64,000 bases of DNA from Apoderus coryli (lineage: Eukaryota; Arthropoda; Insecta; Coleoptera; Attelabidae): assembly GCA_911728435.2 (NCBI GenBank), contig OU452201.1, positions 22,816,001 through 22,880,000 on the forward strand, read 5' to 3'. How positions within the stretch are numbered: the stretch's first letter is position 1; each line of letters opens with the position of its first letter. Shown in pieces: positions 32,151 to 44,419 of this stretch. Below the pieces are notes generated by a model that was not told the DNA's origin, searched no databases, and saw only the letters and a list, made by a program, of their open reading frames with translations. The position numbers and the translations under genes were made by a program.

Positions 32151-35100
32151 TATAAATCTATTCTTTTCGTGTTGAATATAGTGAATCATAAAAAGTTCAA
32201 AAAATGTTGTAAGTACCAAGGGCCAAGGGGTTTATCTAAGACTTATTTTATACGGAAAATATGGCAATTTAACCACTTAACAAGTGTCATATATGCTTTT
32301 TAAAAAGAAAATAGTTTTTTAATACTACCGAAAAACATATTAAAGATCTTAAGCAATGCTGATAGGCCTTGGGAACAACTTTTGAAATAGGGAAGAGCGG
32401 GGAGATTCATTGTATTAATACTTGTGTTTGTTTTAAGTCATCATTTTACGGATTATTGAATTCTTTGTAATCTTATCAAAAACTGAAATAAGGACTACAA
32501 ACATAGGTAGGTATGACCCTGATCTAAATAATACACATATTTTTAGTAAGTATCCAACTTTTTATTACGTACTACAATTTTTTTTTAATAATAGACTAAT
32601 GATAAAACTGATATAGGACCTACCTACCTGAACTTGCTGAGTTTCTACTTAGAACTTCCTTATTCCGGGTTCCACAGACTTATTCTGTTAAACCGCAGTA
32701 AATTACAATCTCCTTATATTTACGATGGGTAAACTAAGTACCATGGTTTAGACCAGAGAATATTTATATTTATTCCCTGGTTTAGACAGATTAGACCAAA
32801 GATTTAATTATAAATATGTATTTGACTAGACGCTACGGTTTATTTTTGCATGACGTTTGACGAATTGTTTACAAACTTTTGAGACAATGTTGCCACTTAA
32901 TATTTAATCAAGCGGTTCCCTGTTACTATAGAATTTTCCATGAAATAGGTATTACTTAAATTAGTTGAATTCCTAATTCTTGAGTTTCCCAATTCATTGA
33001 TCAACCTAAATCTTAATTTGTGATATTCAAAATAAACTATTAACATATTCAATATGAAATGTATATAGGTTGATAATAGGTATTATGTGAAAAGAAAGAT
33101 AATTTAATTTCCCCGCTCTTAAAAGTACGTAGATACTCCACGTGTAGGTATATTCTGTTCAAACTACTATACTAAATCAAAATTGAAAATCTTTCGCCAA
33201 ATACTAAAGTGCTTGTTGTTTTGGTTTAAGAATACAAACATTTTCAAGCCAAATATACAACACAGTCATAATACAAGAAACGTTCATATAACATATGCAC
33301 AAATTGATATTAAATTAAAATCAAATTGGTAATGAAAATAAGAATGGTTAGTTAGGTAACAAACTTTTTTTCAAATTTAAAACTTTAGTTTGGCGCAAGC
33401 GTCATGTATTGACATTGTACAGGTATTAGGTACCTACTAGCGTTGATTAAAATATTTAATTTCAATCAACGCTACTAGTTAATTTTAACCATTTATATAA
33501 CTAGTGCAAAAATACGGCACACAAACACTGAGAATACCAAAAAAAACTGTCACTTTTAACATCATAGAAATACCTATATATAGGTACACCTATGTATTGA
33601 AAAACAACCATTTATAAAAAGTAGTCGATAGATAAATAATAAATACCTATATTCGTTCCTAGTATCTACACTTTTAGGTTAGGGTAATAATGAGTTAATG
33701 TCTCTAGTGAATTTAAACTAACTCTATAGTTTTCTCCATAGGTCATTAAAATTATTGTACAATTAATTTTCTCTTTAATCTAATTAATATTTTCTATTAC
33801 CTACTTAAAGAAAGTTTTCAAAAGTATCGGCAACTATGTGTCAATGTTTATGTATACTTCCCATACCCATACCATTTACACTTTTATACAGTATACAGTA
33901 AACATTTCATTTTGTTGGTGGGGTATAGAATAGAATAGATGCTTCTTTACGTTACGTTTAAGTTTGTTATGCCATAAGTAAAATACACGGTGCTTGTTTG
34001 GGTCTCTGTAAGTCTGAATTTGAACTGAAAACACCGAGCCTGTAATTTTTCTGTTTTTGTTGTCAGTGTTAGTTGGCCGTGCGGGAGTTATTTAATGTGA
34101 GGACGTGCTTTTAAGATTTAATTACATACATTAACCGTTATTTTTGATTGAATAATTGTGTTCTAATTCTGTGTTAATATGAACATTACTTACATGTTTT
34201 TAGTTTTTGGTGGTAGTAGTGTGAAAATAACAGGATAAAGTGAATAAAATAATAAAAATATTTAAAGGTTAGTGTACCGTGTACCTACCTACCTCAATGC
34301 ACTTCAAACTTGAATAAGGAAACAGTGTTTTATTGTTTTGGATTACAATAAAAAGGAACAGGGTACCATAAGGCGTTACAGTGACGTTATTCTGTGTGCC
34401 TCGACAAAAAAGGTCAACTCAGAGTGAAGGCGTAAGTACTTATTAATGTACTTCTTAGTTGTATTTCTGTATATTATAGTACCTATCTAATACTGACTGT
34501 TGAGGTTAGGTTACAATAGGTACCTATCTAGTTGTAGTAGATACGAAGGTACTATAAGTTATATATATATTGCATGGTTTATCTTTTGTGTTGTTTAGAA
34601 TATTAAGGATATAGTTTTTCAGCTAGGAGTATCGCCATTGAAACTAAATTACTTAGCTAAGTAAGTAAGTATTGGTCTTGAACCATAAAGTAGGTACCTA
34701 ACTATACAACTATTAAGTATAGATGTTGGCCTTTAAATTTGGGGTTGGGGTCACCATTCGTCAGGCTTGGCCCATCGTCCATCACTAACCCAACAGTTTT
34801 AAGTGGTCCCATGCCTCATTTTTATACTTACAAGGATTAAGATTTTGTTGTAATACGTTATTTTGAGCGTGTTGAAGATTATTAAAAAGCTATTTTAAAC
34901 AATTTGGAGGCTGTATCTTCTTCTTTTTGTATAGGCAGTCAGGTAGTTATATACGTAGTTAGCAGCTGACTGTAGATACCTACTTACATCAAAAATATGT
35001 GTCGAATTCAAAAGTTGTGGTACTCAAAAAATTTATGATTTGATAAGTACTCGAATCTTTAGGGTACCTAAGTACTTACTTATCTATTTACATATGTTGC

Positions 35101-35575
35101 AAAAATATATTTGAAAATTACAAGAATTTTCGACCCAGCCACGAACTGAGCCTTGCATTTTATATTTGTGACCTTAGTAACCTCATATACCTACATAGGT
35201 ACTTACCTATATCATAGACAAAAGATCTTTAATATAAAATAGACCGCTAAAGGTACGCACACATTATTACTACGTAACGTGTTGAGACATGTCAACACGT
35301 GTTATAAAAATATCTATTACATTATGTTAAGTAGACCAGCACTGATTATTGTGATGTGTCGTCAGAGGCAGTAAACACGCCCGAACATGCGTTCTCGATA
35401 TCAGGAAGGTCTAGATTTACCTGTCTTTAATTAACAGTTATAAACTGGACACGATTGACAAAATTTGAACTACCTAAGTACCTAAATACTTCTCTTTCTC
35501 AGAGTTTTTATACTATTAAATGCATTCAAAACTCAAAGTACATGTATCGCATCAGAGCAGCAGTATCCGAGAACA
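32151..35575. other. Intergenic, no gene confirmed
   Basis: AT-rich DNA with many GTAGGTACCTA-type strings. A small inverted repeat AGCGTTGATT/AATCAACGCT lies at 33439-33473. At 34060-34431 a slightly less AT-rich block ends in AAGGC|GTAAGTAC, a consensus splice donor, and might be an untranslated first exon. At 35334-35416 a short plus-strand frame (PEHAFSISGR) faintly recalls a hAT dimerisation motif. None is strong enough to call a gene. Confidence 0.3.
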
Positions 35576-35579
35576 TACT

Positions 35580-36065
35580 TATCTCAGGTGTCATAATCTG
35601 ACGCGTCGTGTTAATAATTTGTCCTTGCTTAACTCTATAAGTACGACACCCCCAGGCAATTTTAAGTGTTTTCGAGATATCAATACCTCTAGTTTTTTTG
35701 AATATTTAACAAATTCAACAATTATCGGAGCAGACCTATCAGTAATCTCCTTCGAATTTCGTTGACGATACACATTGAAAATATCTAAAATTGCATCATA
35801 CTTATATATCACTGGCATTTGAAGATACTCCCAAGAATCTAAGGATATTTATTTTGTTCAAGCTCATCTATTTGTTGGTTCAAATGATTTAAGTATACTT
35901 TGCCTGTTATCCAGCACTTCATTGCTCATAGCTTTGAATGAGTTTGAAATTTTGACAAGTTTATTATCGATTTTGTTCAATTTTTCCTCAATTTTGGTGG
36001 CAAAACTATTACATACTCTGTTAATGAGTTCTTCAACTGACTTACTGTTAAAATTACGTCGTGTA
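35580..36065 (-). pseudogene. LINE ORF1 remnant (coiled coil plus RNA-binding domain)
   Basis: The minus strand gives SVEELINRVCNSFATKIEEK and NKIDNKLVKISNSFKAMSN, a heptad-rich coiled coil, then in another frame ILRFLGVSSNASD, YDAILDIFNV, and DRSAPIIVEFVKYSKKLEVL. That order is typical of the nucleic-acid chaperone ORF1 of insect Jockey/CR1-type LINEs. At least one frameshift and an internal deletion between NSKEI and TDRSAP are apparent. It lies downstream of the RT relic at 36525-37435 in minus orientation, so it comes from a different copy. Confidence 0.55.
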
Positions 36066-36224
36066 TTTAGACATGGTAAGAGACTAACAAGATAAATATG
36101 AATTTTCAGGTTTATGTTTAATTATGTATCTGCATTTTTTATATTTGTGTATCTGCACTCTTATTTAAAACTACAATACTTATTATATTTCAGTGGTGAC
36201 CACGCACTTTTGTTTTATTACGCC

Positions 36225-36524
36225 AATACAGAGAAATCATCATGGCACCTAGGGAGTTCCTTACCACTCCCCTAGGTAGTGTGGGACTCTAACCCAAACT
36301 AAAACTCTGCCTTATCTTTGTAGTATGGCTCGGGAACCGTCCATTTTTCATGTCCTCGCTTGATTGTCCTCTGTTGCTGTTGTCTTCTGATGTTGATTGT
36401 CGTCGGTTGCTGTTGTCCTCTGTTGGTGGTGCCAAAAAAATACTCTATAACATACATTTAGATTAGTATACCTGACCTGAAAGTAACAATATTAATTGGT
36501 GTTCTAGTCCTGTGGATTCCTTCG
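36225..36524 (-). other. 3' untranslated region of the LINE RT relic
   Basis: On minus this follows the RT stop. It contains a CAACAG/GACAAC-rich tract (about 36355-36430) and a hairpin ACCTAGGGAGT/ACTCCCCTAGGT at 36246-36276. The end with AATAAAAC near 36210-36225 could be the polyadenylation signal. Confidence 0.4.
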
Positions 36525-37435
36525 TCAGAGTTGAGTCCTCGGTCTCCGGTACCGCCTGGCACCGTCTTCCACGTTGTAGTTAACTGCTTCGCGAATCATT
36601 GGGTTTGTCTCTGTCATTGCTAAGACCTTCTGGGTTCTCAACCTCATGACGTCCCTCAGGATCTGTGCGTTTGACACAAACCAGGGTGCACCCACTGCCA
36701 TCCTTCTTGCCTTTTTCTCCGTGGCCTCTAATCGTTTGAGGTACGATGGTGCCGCGTATCCCAATGCTGAACTGGTATAGATCAAGGCAGATCGCACGAC
36801 TGCCTTAACCATTTGGAGCTTGACCTGCAAGAGCATCTTGCTCCTTCTGCAGATCATCGGGTAGAGCTTCGAAATGGTGCCTTTGGCATTCGCGATGCTC
36901 TTCTCGATGTGCGGTCTCCATGACAGGGATCTGTCCAAAGTTACCCCTAGGTACTTTGAAGTGTCCTGCCATTGTATGTCAGTACCCTCGATGTTGACGA
37001 AGTCGTCGGGGCGCACTTGTCTTCTTCTGATGAGCAGCGCGGTGCTCTTCTCGGCATTAATCTTGGTCTTCCACCTGGTGCACCATTCGGTAAAGTTGTC
37101 CGCTGCTCGCTGCAGGTATCTTGTCACCAATTCCGCACTGCGACTGCGGGCAATCAGGGCGGTGTCGTCTGCGTAGAGTGCCAAGGTGTTCTGGTCTGTC
37201 CTTGGGATGTCGCTGGTAAAGATGGGGCGATAGTATAGACCCCTGCGGCACGCCAGCCTCCAGGGTCCGTGATTCCGAGATCTCCTTCCCTGTCCTGACG
37301 CGAATCTGCCTGTCCTGTAGGTAGGAGTCTGCTAGCTGGATCATCGCTGGTGGGTATCCTAATGTGAGCATCTTATAGATGAGTCCTTCCTGCCAGACCC
37401 TGTCGAAGGCTCTGGCTACAGATGATAGGCACTTA
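36525..37435 (-). pseudogene. Jockey-type LINE reverse transcriptase, 5'-truncated
   Basis: A 219-codon frame (37184-36525) starts in the catalytic motif, MALYADDTALIARSRSAE, and continues with TEWCTRWKTKINAEKS, DTSKYLGVTLDRSLSWRPHI and the thumb region. Upstream, in another frame (37371-37240), are SVARAFDRVW, SYLQDRQIRVRTGKE and LEAGVPQGSILSPHLYQ. A frameshift near 37200-37230 joins them, so it is broken. The 5' boundary near 37435 removes the endonuclease and fingers. GC content is clearly higher than in the neighbouring DNA, which suggests a recent arrival with its own codon use. Confidence 0.8.
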
Positions 37436-38313
37436 AACTACATACACACATTTATATCTACAAACAGCAGAGAGCTCGCGCTACCGGTCGATCTATTGAC
37501 TATGCATGTTCGTTGTAATAAAAAAAATGTTCTCTGAGATAAACATATACGTACAGAGTGTCCCACTAAGGCTATCGAATCTACAGCTTTCGGGAAAAAA
37601 TGTACAAACAAAAGTGGCCATGAAAAATTGATCGAAATTTTTTTTACACTTTCAATACTTAGTTACTTCATTAAGTTACATTTTCGAATCTTGAGTAGGG
37701 ACATTTAATAGTCTACAACTTTATTTGTCAACATTTTGACGTACCGACTTTCCTCGCTCTTTCCTAAAAACAAGGGAGGAGGGATAAATTAAAGATGTTC
37801 TAAATAATATGCAATATTTCTGCAACTCTTTATCCGATTTAAGTCTACGTAAGCTCATAGAAACGGTAATTTATACTTTCATTTGGAATGCAAACATATC
37901 TTCATTAAGTACTTTTTACAAACTGCCGCTAGGTGGTGTTCAATATTGAAGGAACAAGTGATGTAAGTAACGAACAAAAAACGATCTCTTTTTTTTTAAA
38001 CATATTTTTGTTGTTATTCCACTCGAGTAAAATGGCTTTTCGTATTTTACGTTACGTAGATATTGGATAAAATAATGAGTACAAACACCACCGTATCTTC
38101 GGCTTAGGTAGATACTTACTTAAAATTCATTTTTATACGCCGCGATTAATTTTTTAGGCTTCAAACTTTGCCAGCGACTTTCTCGTTAGTGAAAAAATAA
38201 TAGATATTTGTTTAGAAGAAGTTCTTGAATTTCGTGCTTTTTCGAAGACATAAGAAGTATTGGGTATTTTGTAAATATGCATTGACTCATAGGGAGCATT
38301 ATCTATAACAATA
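37436..38313. other. Intergenic, one mariner-like end
   Basis: CAGAGTGTCCCACTAAGGC near 37554 looks like the end of a Tc1/mariner element similar to 12196, but no partner end was found. Confidence 0.4.
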
Positions 38314-38484
38314 TTATTTATTAGGTTTTATATTTGGAATCAATACGTTCTCAACTCCTCCTTGCTCTTCTGATGATCGTAAATCACTGATTGTAATTTC
38401 TCTCTTCGTCTTGTGCTCTGGGGTTAGCGATGAAACTTGGTCCAGTGGTAGTTTCAGGGATGGGTGAACTGACTCTGAGTTGCT
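38314..38484 (-). other. Unassigned coding-like open segment
   Basis: On minus, 57 codons are open and include LKLPLDQVSSLTPEHKTKRE and TISDLRSSEEQGGVENVLIP, ending in TAA at 38316-38314. An overlapping frame starts at an ATG near 38505 (MTEPEIIEQLRVSSPIPETT). The residue make-up is protein-like, but no family is recognised and no splice sites are convincing. Confidence 0.2.
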
Positions 38485-41329
38485 CTATTATCTCAGGCTC
38501 AGTCATTAACTATAAATTATGTGCTGCTAGGTAGTGTTTTTTGGGCCCTCCTTTGTTGGATCTGGCACATTCTGTAGTCCTTTGATAGCCAATTGACAAT
38601 GACAATTTTCGATGCGCGAGTGTTTGTCAGTCGATTCTTGTTTTTGAAATGAATACCGGAATATGAAATGATCAAGTACAAGTTACGTGTTTTAGAATAA
38701 AAAAAAAACAAAGGAAGTACTTACCTACTTAGAGTAATTTTCATTTTACTTGAGTGAACCCGAAAGTTCTGATGATTCCTATAAATAAGTCACGGAGGGA
38801 ATTTTGATTTTACTTGACGGAAGTCGAATACGTCTCATTGACTTGTGGATCAAGAGCTATAAACCGTTAATACTAAAAAAAAAGACAAAGTACCTAACTA
38901 ATATTTGAATAGTTTATGGCTATATGTAACTTGAGTTTGGAATATGATAGAGACTTCCGGTTTGAGTTATTTTGTTTGTTATTTTATGCATAGCCCAAGA
39001 TATAAAAATTGTATCATCCATTTATTTATTTTTTGAAGAAGCAATGGGCTAAATTTTAAATACTTACAGAGTTTTCAGATTTTGTTTTAAAAATGCGCCT
39101 TCTAGTCGTACTTAGGTATTGAAACTTTAGGTCAATTTTGCATGGTCACTTTTGCTAATAAATTTTTTCTCGAAAGCACCTACTTACGACCAATAATTTT
39201 GGGGATATGGCCTTAGTGAGACACCTGGTATTTATATATATCTAATTAAACGTATTTTTGTGGAGTGCTATTTATTCACTCCTTGCACAATAAACGCACT
39301 CATTAAGTAACTACTTTGGAAAATAGGTACCTATCTCATTTATTCATTTCAAAAGCGAAGTAACTAAGGCCAGTAGAGGCAGTATAACATTTCTAAAGTT
39401 CGGCAAATAAATAACTTTGTTGAGGTATAACATTAAGTACTTTTATATATTTTTAATTTAAAAAATAAATACATTTTCAAACTACCTATACCATTGTTAA
39501 CATCACCTCAGACCGGAAGCAGGATCCATACAAGGCCAGCATAAAATACCTACCTTAGCTACCAAACAATAAAGTGATTTATAAAAAATTCTGTTTTTAT
39601 ATGCGATAAGGTTTATTATTATTTGACATTATTCACAATAAATACAGTACCGTCATAAACAAAATTAAATATTAGCTTAACTACTTATATAATTCCTTGT
39701 GGAATTAGGTACGAATGTGTCTTGAAATACATAGTTATTTACTAAAAACAAGTGATACTTTTCGGAAAGTTAATTAATCGCTGAAAAGAAGCTTATTACA
39801 AGTGTAGATATACTTAATTATTTTTTTTGAACTGACAATTTAGCAAGAAGAAATTAATATAGGTACTTAATTACTAACCTTTAATGATTATATGGCCCTA
39901 CTATGCGATGTGATCAATATTGTTAATAAGTAAGTCATATTTTAATACAAGTACGGATCTGTAACATTCAATCCCTCTAACTGCATTTAAACATAAATCT
40001 ATACGTGAAGTACATATTAATTAATTTAATTAAATACAAAATACCCACACGACCATATTTAAATAGAATAATACATTAGGTATCTATACACACTTTATGT
40101 AGGTAGGTATAATAAGTAAGTAACTATGGATCTAGCTATGCATACAGATTTGCCCGAGGATTTACCTCTATAGTTCAAATTTGCTGTTATGTGCCTGTAA
40201 AAGTTTAAGTAACAAAGTTGATGTTGGAATACACCAAACGCGAAAGGTTTTTCCGAAATTTTTGGTTATTGAAATCGTCTGTCCTGTTATTCTTTTATAC
40301 ACAAGAGTTGAGAGTCTACTTTGAGAGTTCCAGACTGTGGACCTCGATAAGCGTAACACTTTTATAGATACTTATATAAAATACTATTAACTATGGGGTG
40401 GTAATAGTAGATATCAAATTAATATTCGTTTAAGCAACTTGTATGTTTTAGCATTTGACATAAATATTTTGTATTTACTTAAGTACTATGATAAAGTGAG
40501 ATTTGCAGATATTGATGGAGTTAACTAACGCGTAAAGGGAGACCATAAGTAAAAAATTCTTCATGACGTTTCAACTCGAGGTTCAACTATTGGTTATCAA
40601 AATATTGAAATTCTAATCATATTTTCAATACAATGGAAACTTGTAAATTACTTACATAGATTCTTCAAGCTTATACTTGATAAGTGTTGCATTGACTGAA
40701 GTGATGAAGTCATAGACAAACCGTAGGCTTATATAATCAAATGATAAATTGGAATAACAACTGTTTCAGATTAACTCTTTAAAAGATGTATATGTAGGTA
40801 TTATCACAGTTTAAAATGATCGATGGTATTATGTTGAATTGTGCAAAAAATGGTATCTAAGTACTTAGATAGGTATATACACTATTTGACCGGTTGTGGT
40901 TAGCGAATTGTAACACGAAAATTTATTGCTTTGTTGTGAACAATTATAATCTATATCTATTGAAAATCGAGTTAAGGATTAGATTGGTAATCAAACTGGT
41001 ATAGTCTTTCCCTTCCTAATTTATAATATATAAATTTAACGATTCTACCGGGGCTATACGTTCCCATGCCTCTTTACATTAGAAATGGGCATCGAATTCA
41101 ACGTTTTTTAACCATGATCTGTTCAATAGTTTTTCTTAGATTAATAAAATGTAAGAAGATCTATATCAAATTACATAATAATTTTTAATCACACCTCAAG
41201 TGGATGAAACTTTTTCCGTCACTGTATACAGTGACAGTATATAGGACCGTTATGAAGGTATACGACACGAGCGGAACACGTTGGGAGTTTAAGCATCAAG
41301 ATTTACATGTGCAAAGCAAATAAATATTT
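38485..41329. other. Intergenic, no feature seen
   Basis: AT-rich DNA without a gene or repeat that I can define. Confidence 0.4.
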
Positions 41330-42540
41330 ATCATCAGTTAAGGTCTGAAAATAATGAAGTGACGAATACACATATTATAAAAAGAATGTTCGAATTAACT
41401 AAGATTCCGGTTTCTACTATTAATCTAGTTATTAGAAAGGGGGTTGTAGTAGTCACTCTGTTAAAAGAAAACGGAAAAATCGAAAATTTAAAAATATTGA
41501 CGATGCCTCAAAGGAATGTATTCGAAGAACAATTCATAATTTTTATAAAGAAAATAAAGTCCCCACTTTGGAAATGATTTCGAATAAACTGAGCGAATAC
41601 CCTAATTATAATTATCGATCTTTGGAAACTTTAAGAGGTATTTTGTTAGAGTGCGTATTTAAATATAAGAAAATTAATAACCGTTTATTAATAATGGAAT
41701 CACGCCATATTGTGGAAATGCGTGAGGAATATTTGCGTAAAATAAAAGAGTACCGCGAGTCAAACAGAACGATAATATATCTTGACGAGACGTGGTTTGA
41801 TACGCATGATACTGTGAAGTACGGTTGGGTAGACATGACTCAAATTGTACTTTAAATGCTCCATGTTCAAGGGCAAAACGGGTTGTAATTCTACATGCGG
41901 GAAGTGAAAATGGGTTCGTATCCAACGCACTGCTCTTGTCAGCCAAAAACATAAGACAGTCTTCTGCGGACTACCACGAAGACATGACCGCAAATTTGTT
42001 TGCTGAACAGCTAGTACCTAATATTCCCCCAAGTTCAGTTATCGTTATGGATAATGCGTCTTATCATTCGCGAATGTTAAATAAAATACCTAATAATAAT
42101 ACAAAAAAGGACGATATATTAAAGTTTATGTCATCTAAAAATATAAATATTCCAGAAAAAATTCCAGTAAAAAATGTTTTATTAGAAACGATCAAACAAC
42201 ACAATTTTTAATAAGAATACGTTATAGACCATATCTGCGAAACACACGGCCATAGTATATTACGTTTAACTCCATATTACTACATATTCAATCCGATAGA
42301 ATTGGTTTGGGGCAGTCTAAAAGAACAGTTGAGAAAATGCAATTAGAATCCTAGAGAATATAAGAACCGTTATATCTGATTTAGACAAAACTGACATATG
42401 GAAAAAATCGGTGCATCACATTTTTCCGGCTATAGACCCTGTTATTATTCAGTATAAAGGATTTTTAAAATATCGTAGGGCATGTAGGTATTATTATGAA
42501 AAGTTAAAATGGTGCGCCTATGGACGGCGGAGGTCGGCAT
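41330..42540 (+). pseudogene. Sailor-like DD82E transposase pseudogene
   Basis: Consecutive frames give ISNKLSEYPNYNYRSLETLR, EYRESNRTIIYLDETWFDTH, APCSRAKRVVILHAGSENGF, IVMDNASYHSRMLNKIP and YYYIFNPIELVWGSLKEQLR. The catalytic triad is D (YLDET), D (VMDNAS) and E (NPIEL). In one frame the last two are separated by 82 residues, counting two adjacent TAA codons at 42212-42217. That spacing is the signature of the Sailor (DD82E) group of the IS630-Tc1-mariner superfamily. Frameshifts lie near 41570, 41830 and 42340. No terminal repeats were identified. Confidence 0.7.
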
Positions 42541-44417
42541 TGACTTTACAAGGAATATGGGGTTGTGGTTTTTTATAGCATTGTAGACTAAGATTGGAAA
42601 GAGTATACAAATTTGAGACCGTTTTATTCGGTTCTATTATAAATAGTTAATTTAGATATAAGACCTTGTAATTTATTTCTTTTTCCAAATTTTGCGGTTT
42701 AAATTTTATTGGTATTGACCCTATTGAGTTACATTTTTAGGATATTTAATATACAGGGTGTGCCAAAAAGGTTGTGAGAAACTTAAGGAGGTTACAAACA
42801 CTTTTAAGTATGAGCTGCCTCTTACTGAAATTGTAACAATTAACTAAGTATTAATTTAAAGATATAATAGATATAAGTATTTAAAAACTAATCGCACACA
42901 GCTAAGTTTTTACCATACATGACATACTTATCTAACTTTAAAATTGTGAATAGGACTCCCTCAATATTAAGATACCTAAATAATTGTATCACATTTATAC
43001 CGGCCCTAGTATTTATAAAACCTGATTTTTCTAAGAGAAAATCATCTATAGCTTCACACGTTTTTGACTAATATAAGATGAGCTTGAAGATGTTTCGTTG
43101 AAGTGTGAAAAGGAAAACATTTTTGAAAATAACCTAAAACCAACCCAAGAAACAAAAAGTTATAATAATTATTGAAAATAATTACTCAATTCGAAATTAA
43201 ACGAAAATTTCTTGTATATTATTCATTTTTATATTATCAAATACGTCTTAATTCTCTTTGCAATGGATTAATTCTGAGAATTAGCCAATTGTTTAAATGA
43301 ACTTATTCATTATTCATGGGCAATATGCGGCAAAATTATAGAAAGAACATGCAGAAAGTTTAATAAAATCTATACTGATTTAATTTAATTAAAATGTTTT
43401 AGGCTACTTTAACACTGGTTGTAAATCAGGATATGTTTCATTAAACTTTCTGGACGTCCTTTCTATATAATATTTTTGTCACATTGTCCATGGATAATAA
43501 ACGTCGAGCCTTTACTAGCTAATCACTAAATATTAAATTATTGAAATTTTAATGTTTCGGAACGTTTAGTGACTGGTTTTATTTTGGAAATCTTACTTCC
43601 TACTATTCTACTTGTCGAATTCTTACTAGTAGATCATACTATATTTATACCTAGTTTGCGACCACCTTATGGGTCAGTCTGTAAAGATATATCTATTTGA
43701 TTATTCTAAGATATTTTGAGCTACCATCAAAATTTAAAAAGTGTCTATTCACAAAATGACGAAGATTTTCCGGAAACTGTTTTGGGCAACAAAAAACATC
43801 AAAATGAATTATTTGTTCAAAAACAGTCGAAAAACAGTGAAAGATAGCTGAGAAGTTTTAAGGTAGTTTGGCAATGGGCTAACCTTTACACAAACGAGCG
43901 ATGCACGTTTGCTATGATCTCGGGAGTGATCAATTGCATCTCGATGTGATGCGGTGCTTTTATTCATCTAAATTCTGTGGCCTCTTTAGGTAAATACGGT
44001 TTATTCAAATCGAGTTGAAATCAACAGCCGATATATCTGGAAATGGCACAAATATCACAGTAATTTATTGATAGATTGGATTGACTTGAGGAATCACTCA
44101 AATTTTTAAAACAATCGCATTTACTTAGTTTACCAAAACGTCTAAGTAACCATCGACCAACAATTACCCTGTACCTATATATGTTGTTTTTGAATACAAA
44201 AGAAAAGTAGACTCAAATATCACGATAATGTTTTATTTTTCAATGTATTTAATAATTAGCAACTAAAGGTAATGTCGAGGGTAATTTACTGTTATTCAAT
44301 GGGTGTGCATTTATATTACCAATAAGTATTGTCAATTTAAATAAGATGTATAGGTGTGAAAGAAGGTGTCATGTGAAGGACGAGCATTATTAGTGTTTGC
44401 CTTTATTGTAGTGAATG
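42541..44417. other. Intergenic, one mariner-like end
   Basis: CAGGGTGTGCCAAAAAGGTT at 42756 looks like a solo transposon end. Otherwise no gene or repeat seen. Confidence 0.4.
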
Positions 44418-44419
44418 TA

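Noticed and set aside
33600..33700. TTAGG telomere-type repeats
   Set aside because: Only single TTAGGTTAGG-like strings, no tandem array.
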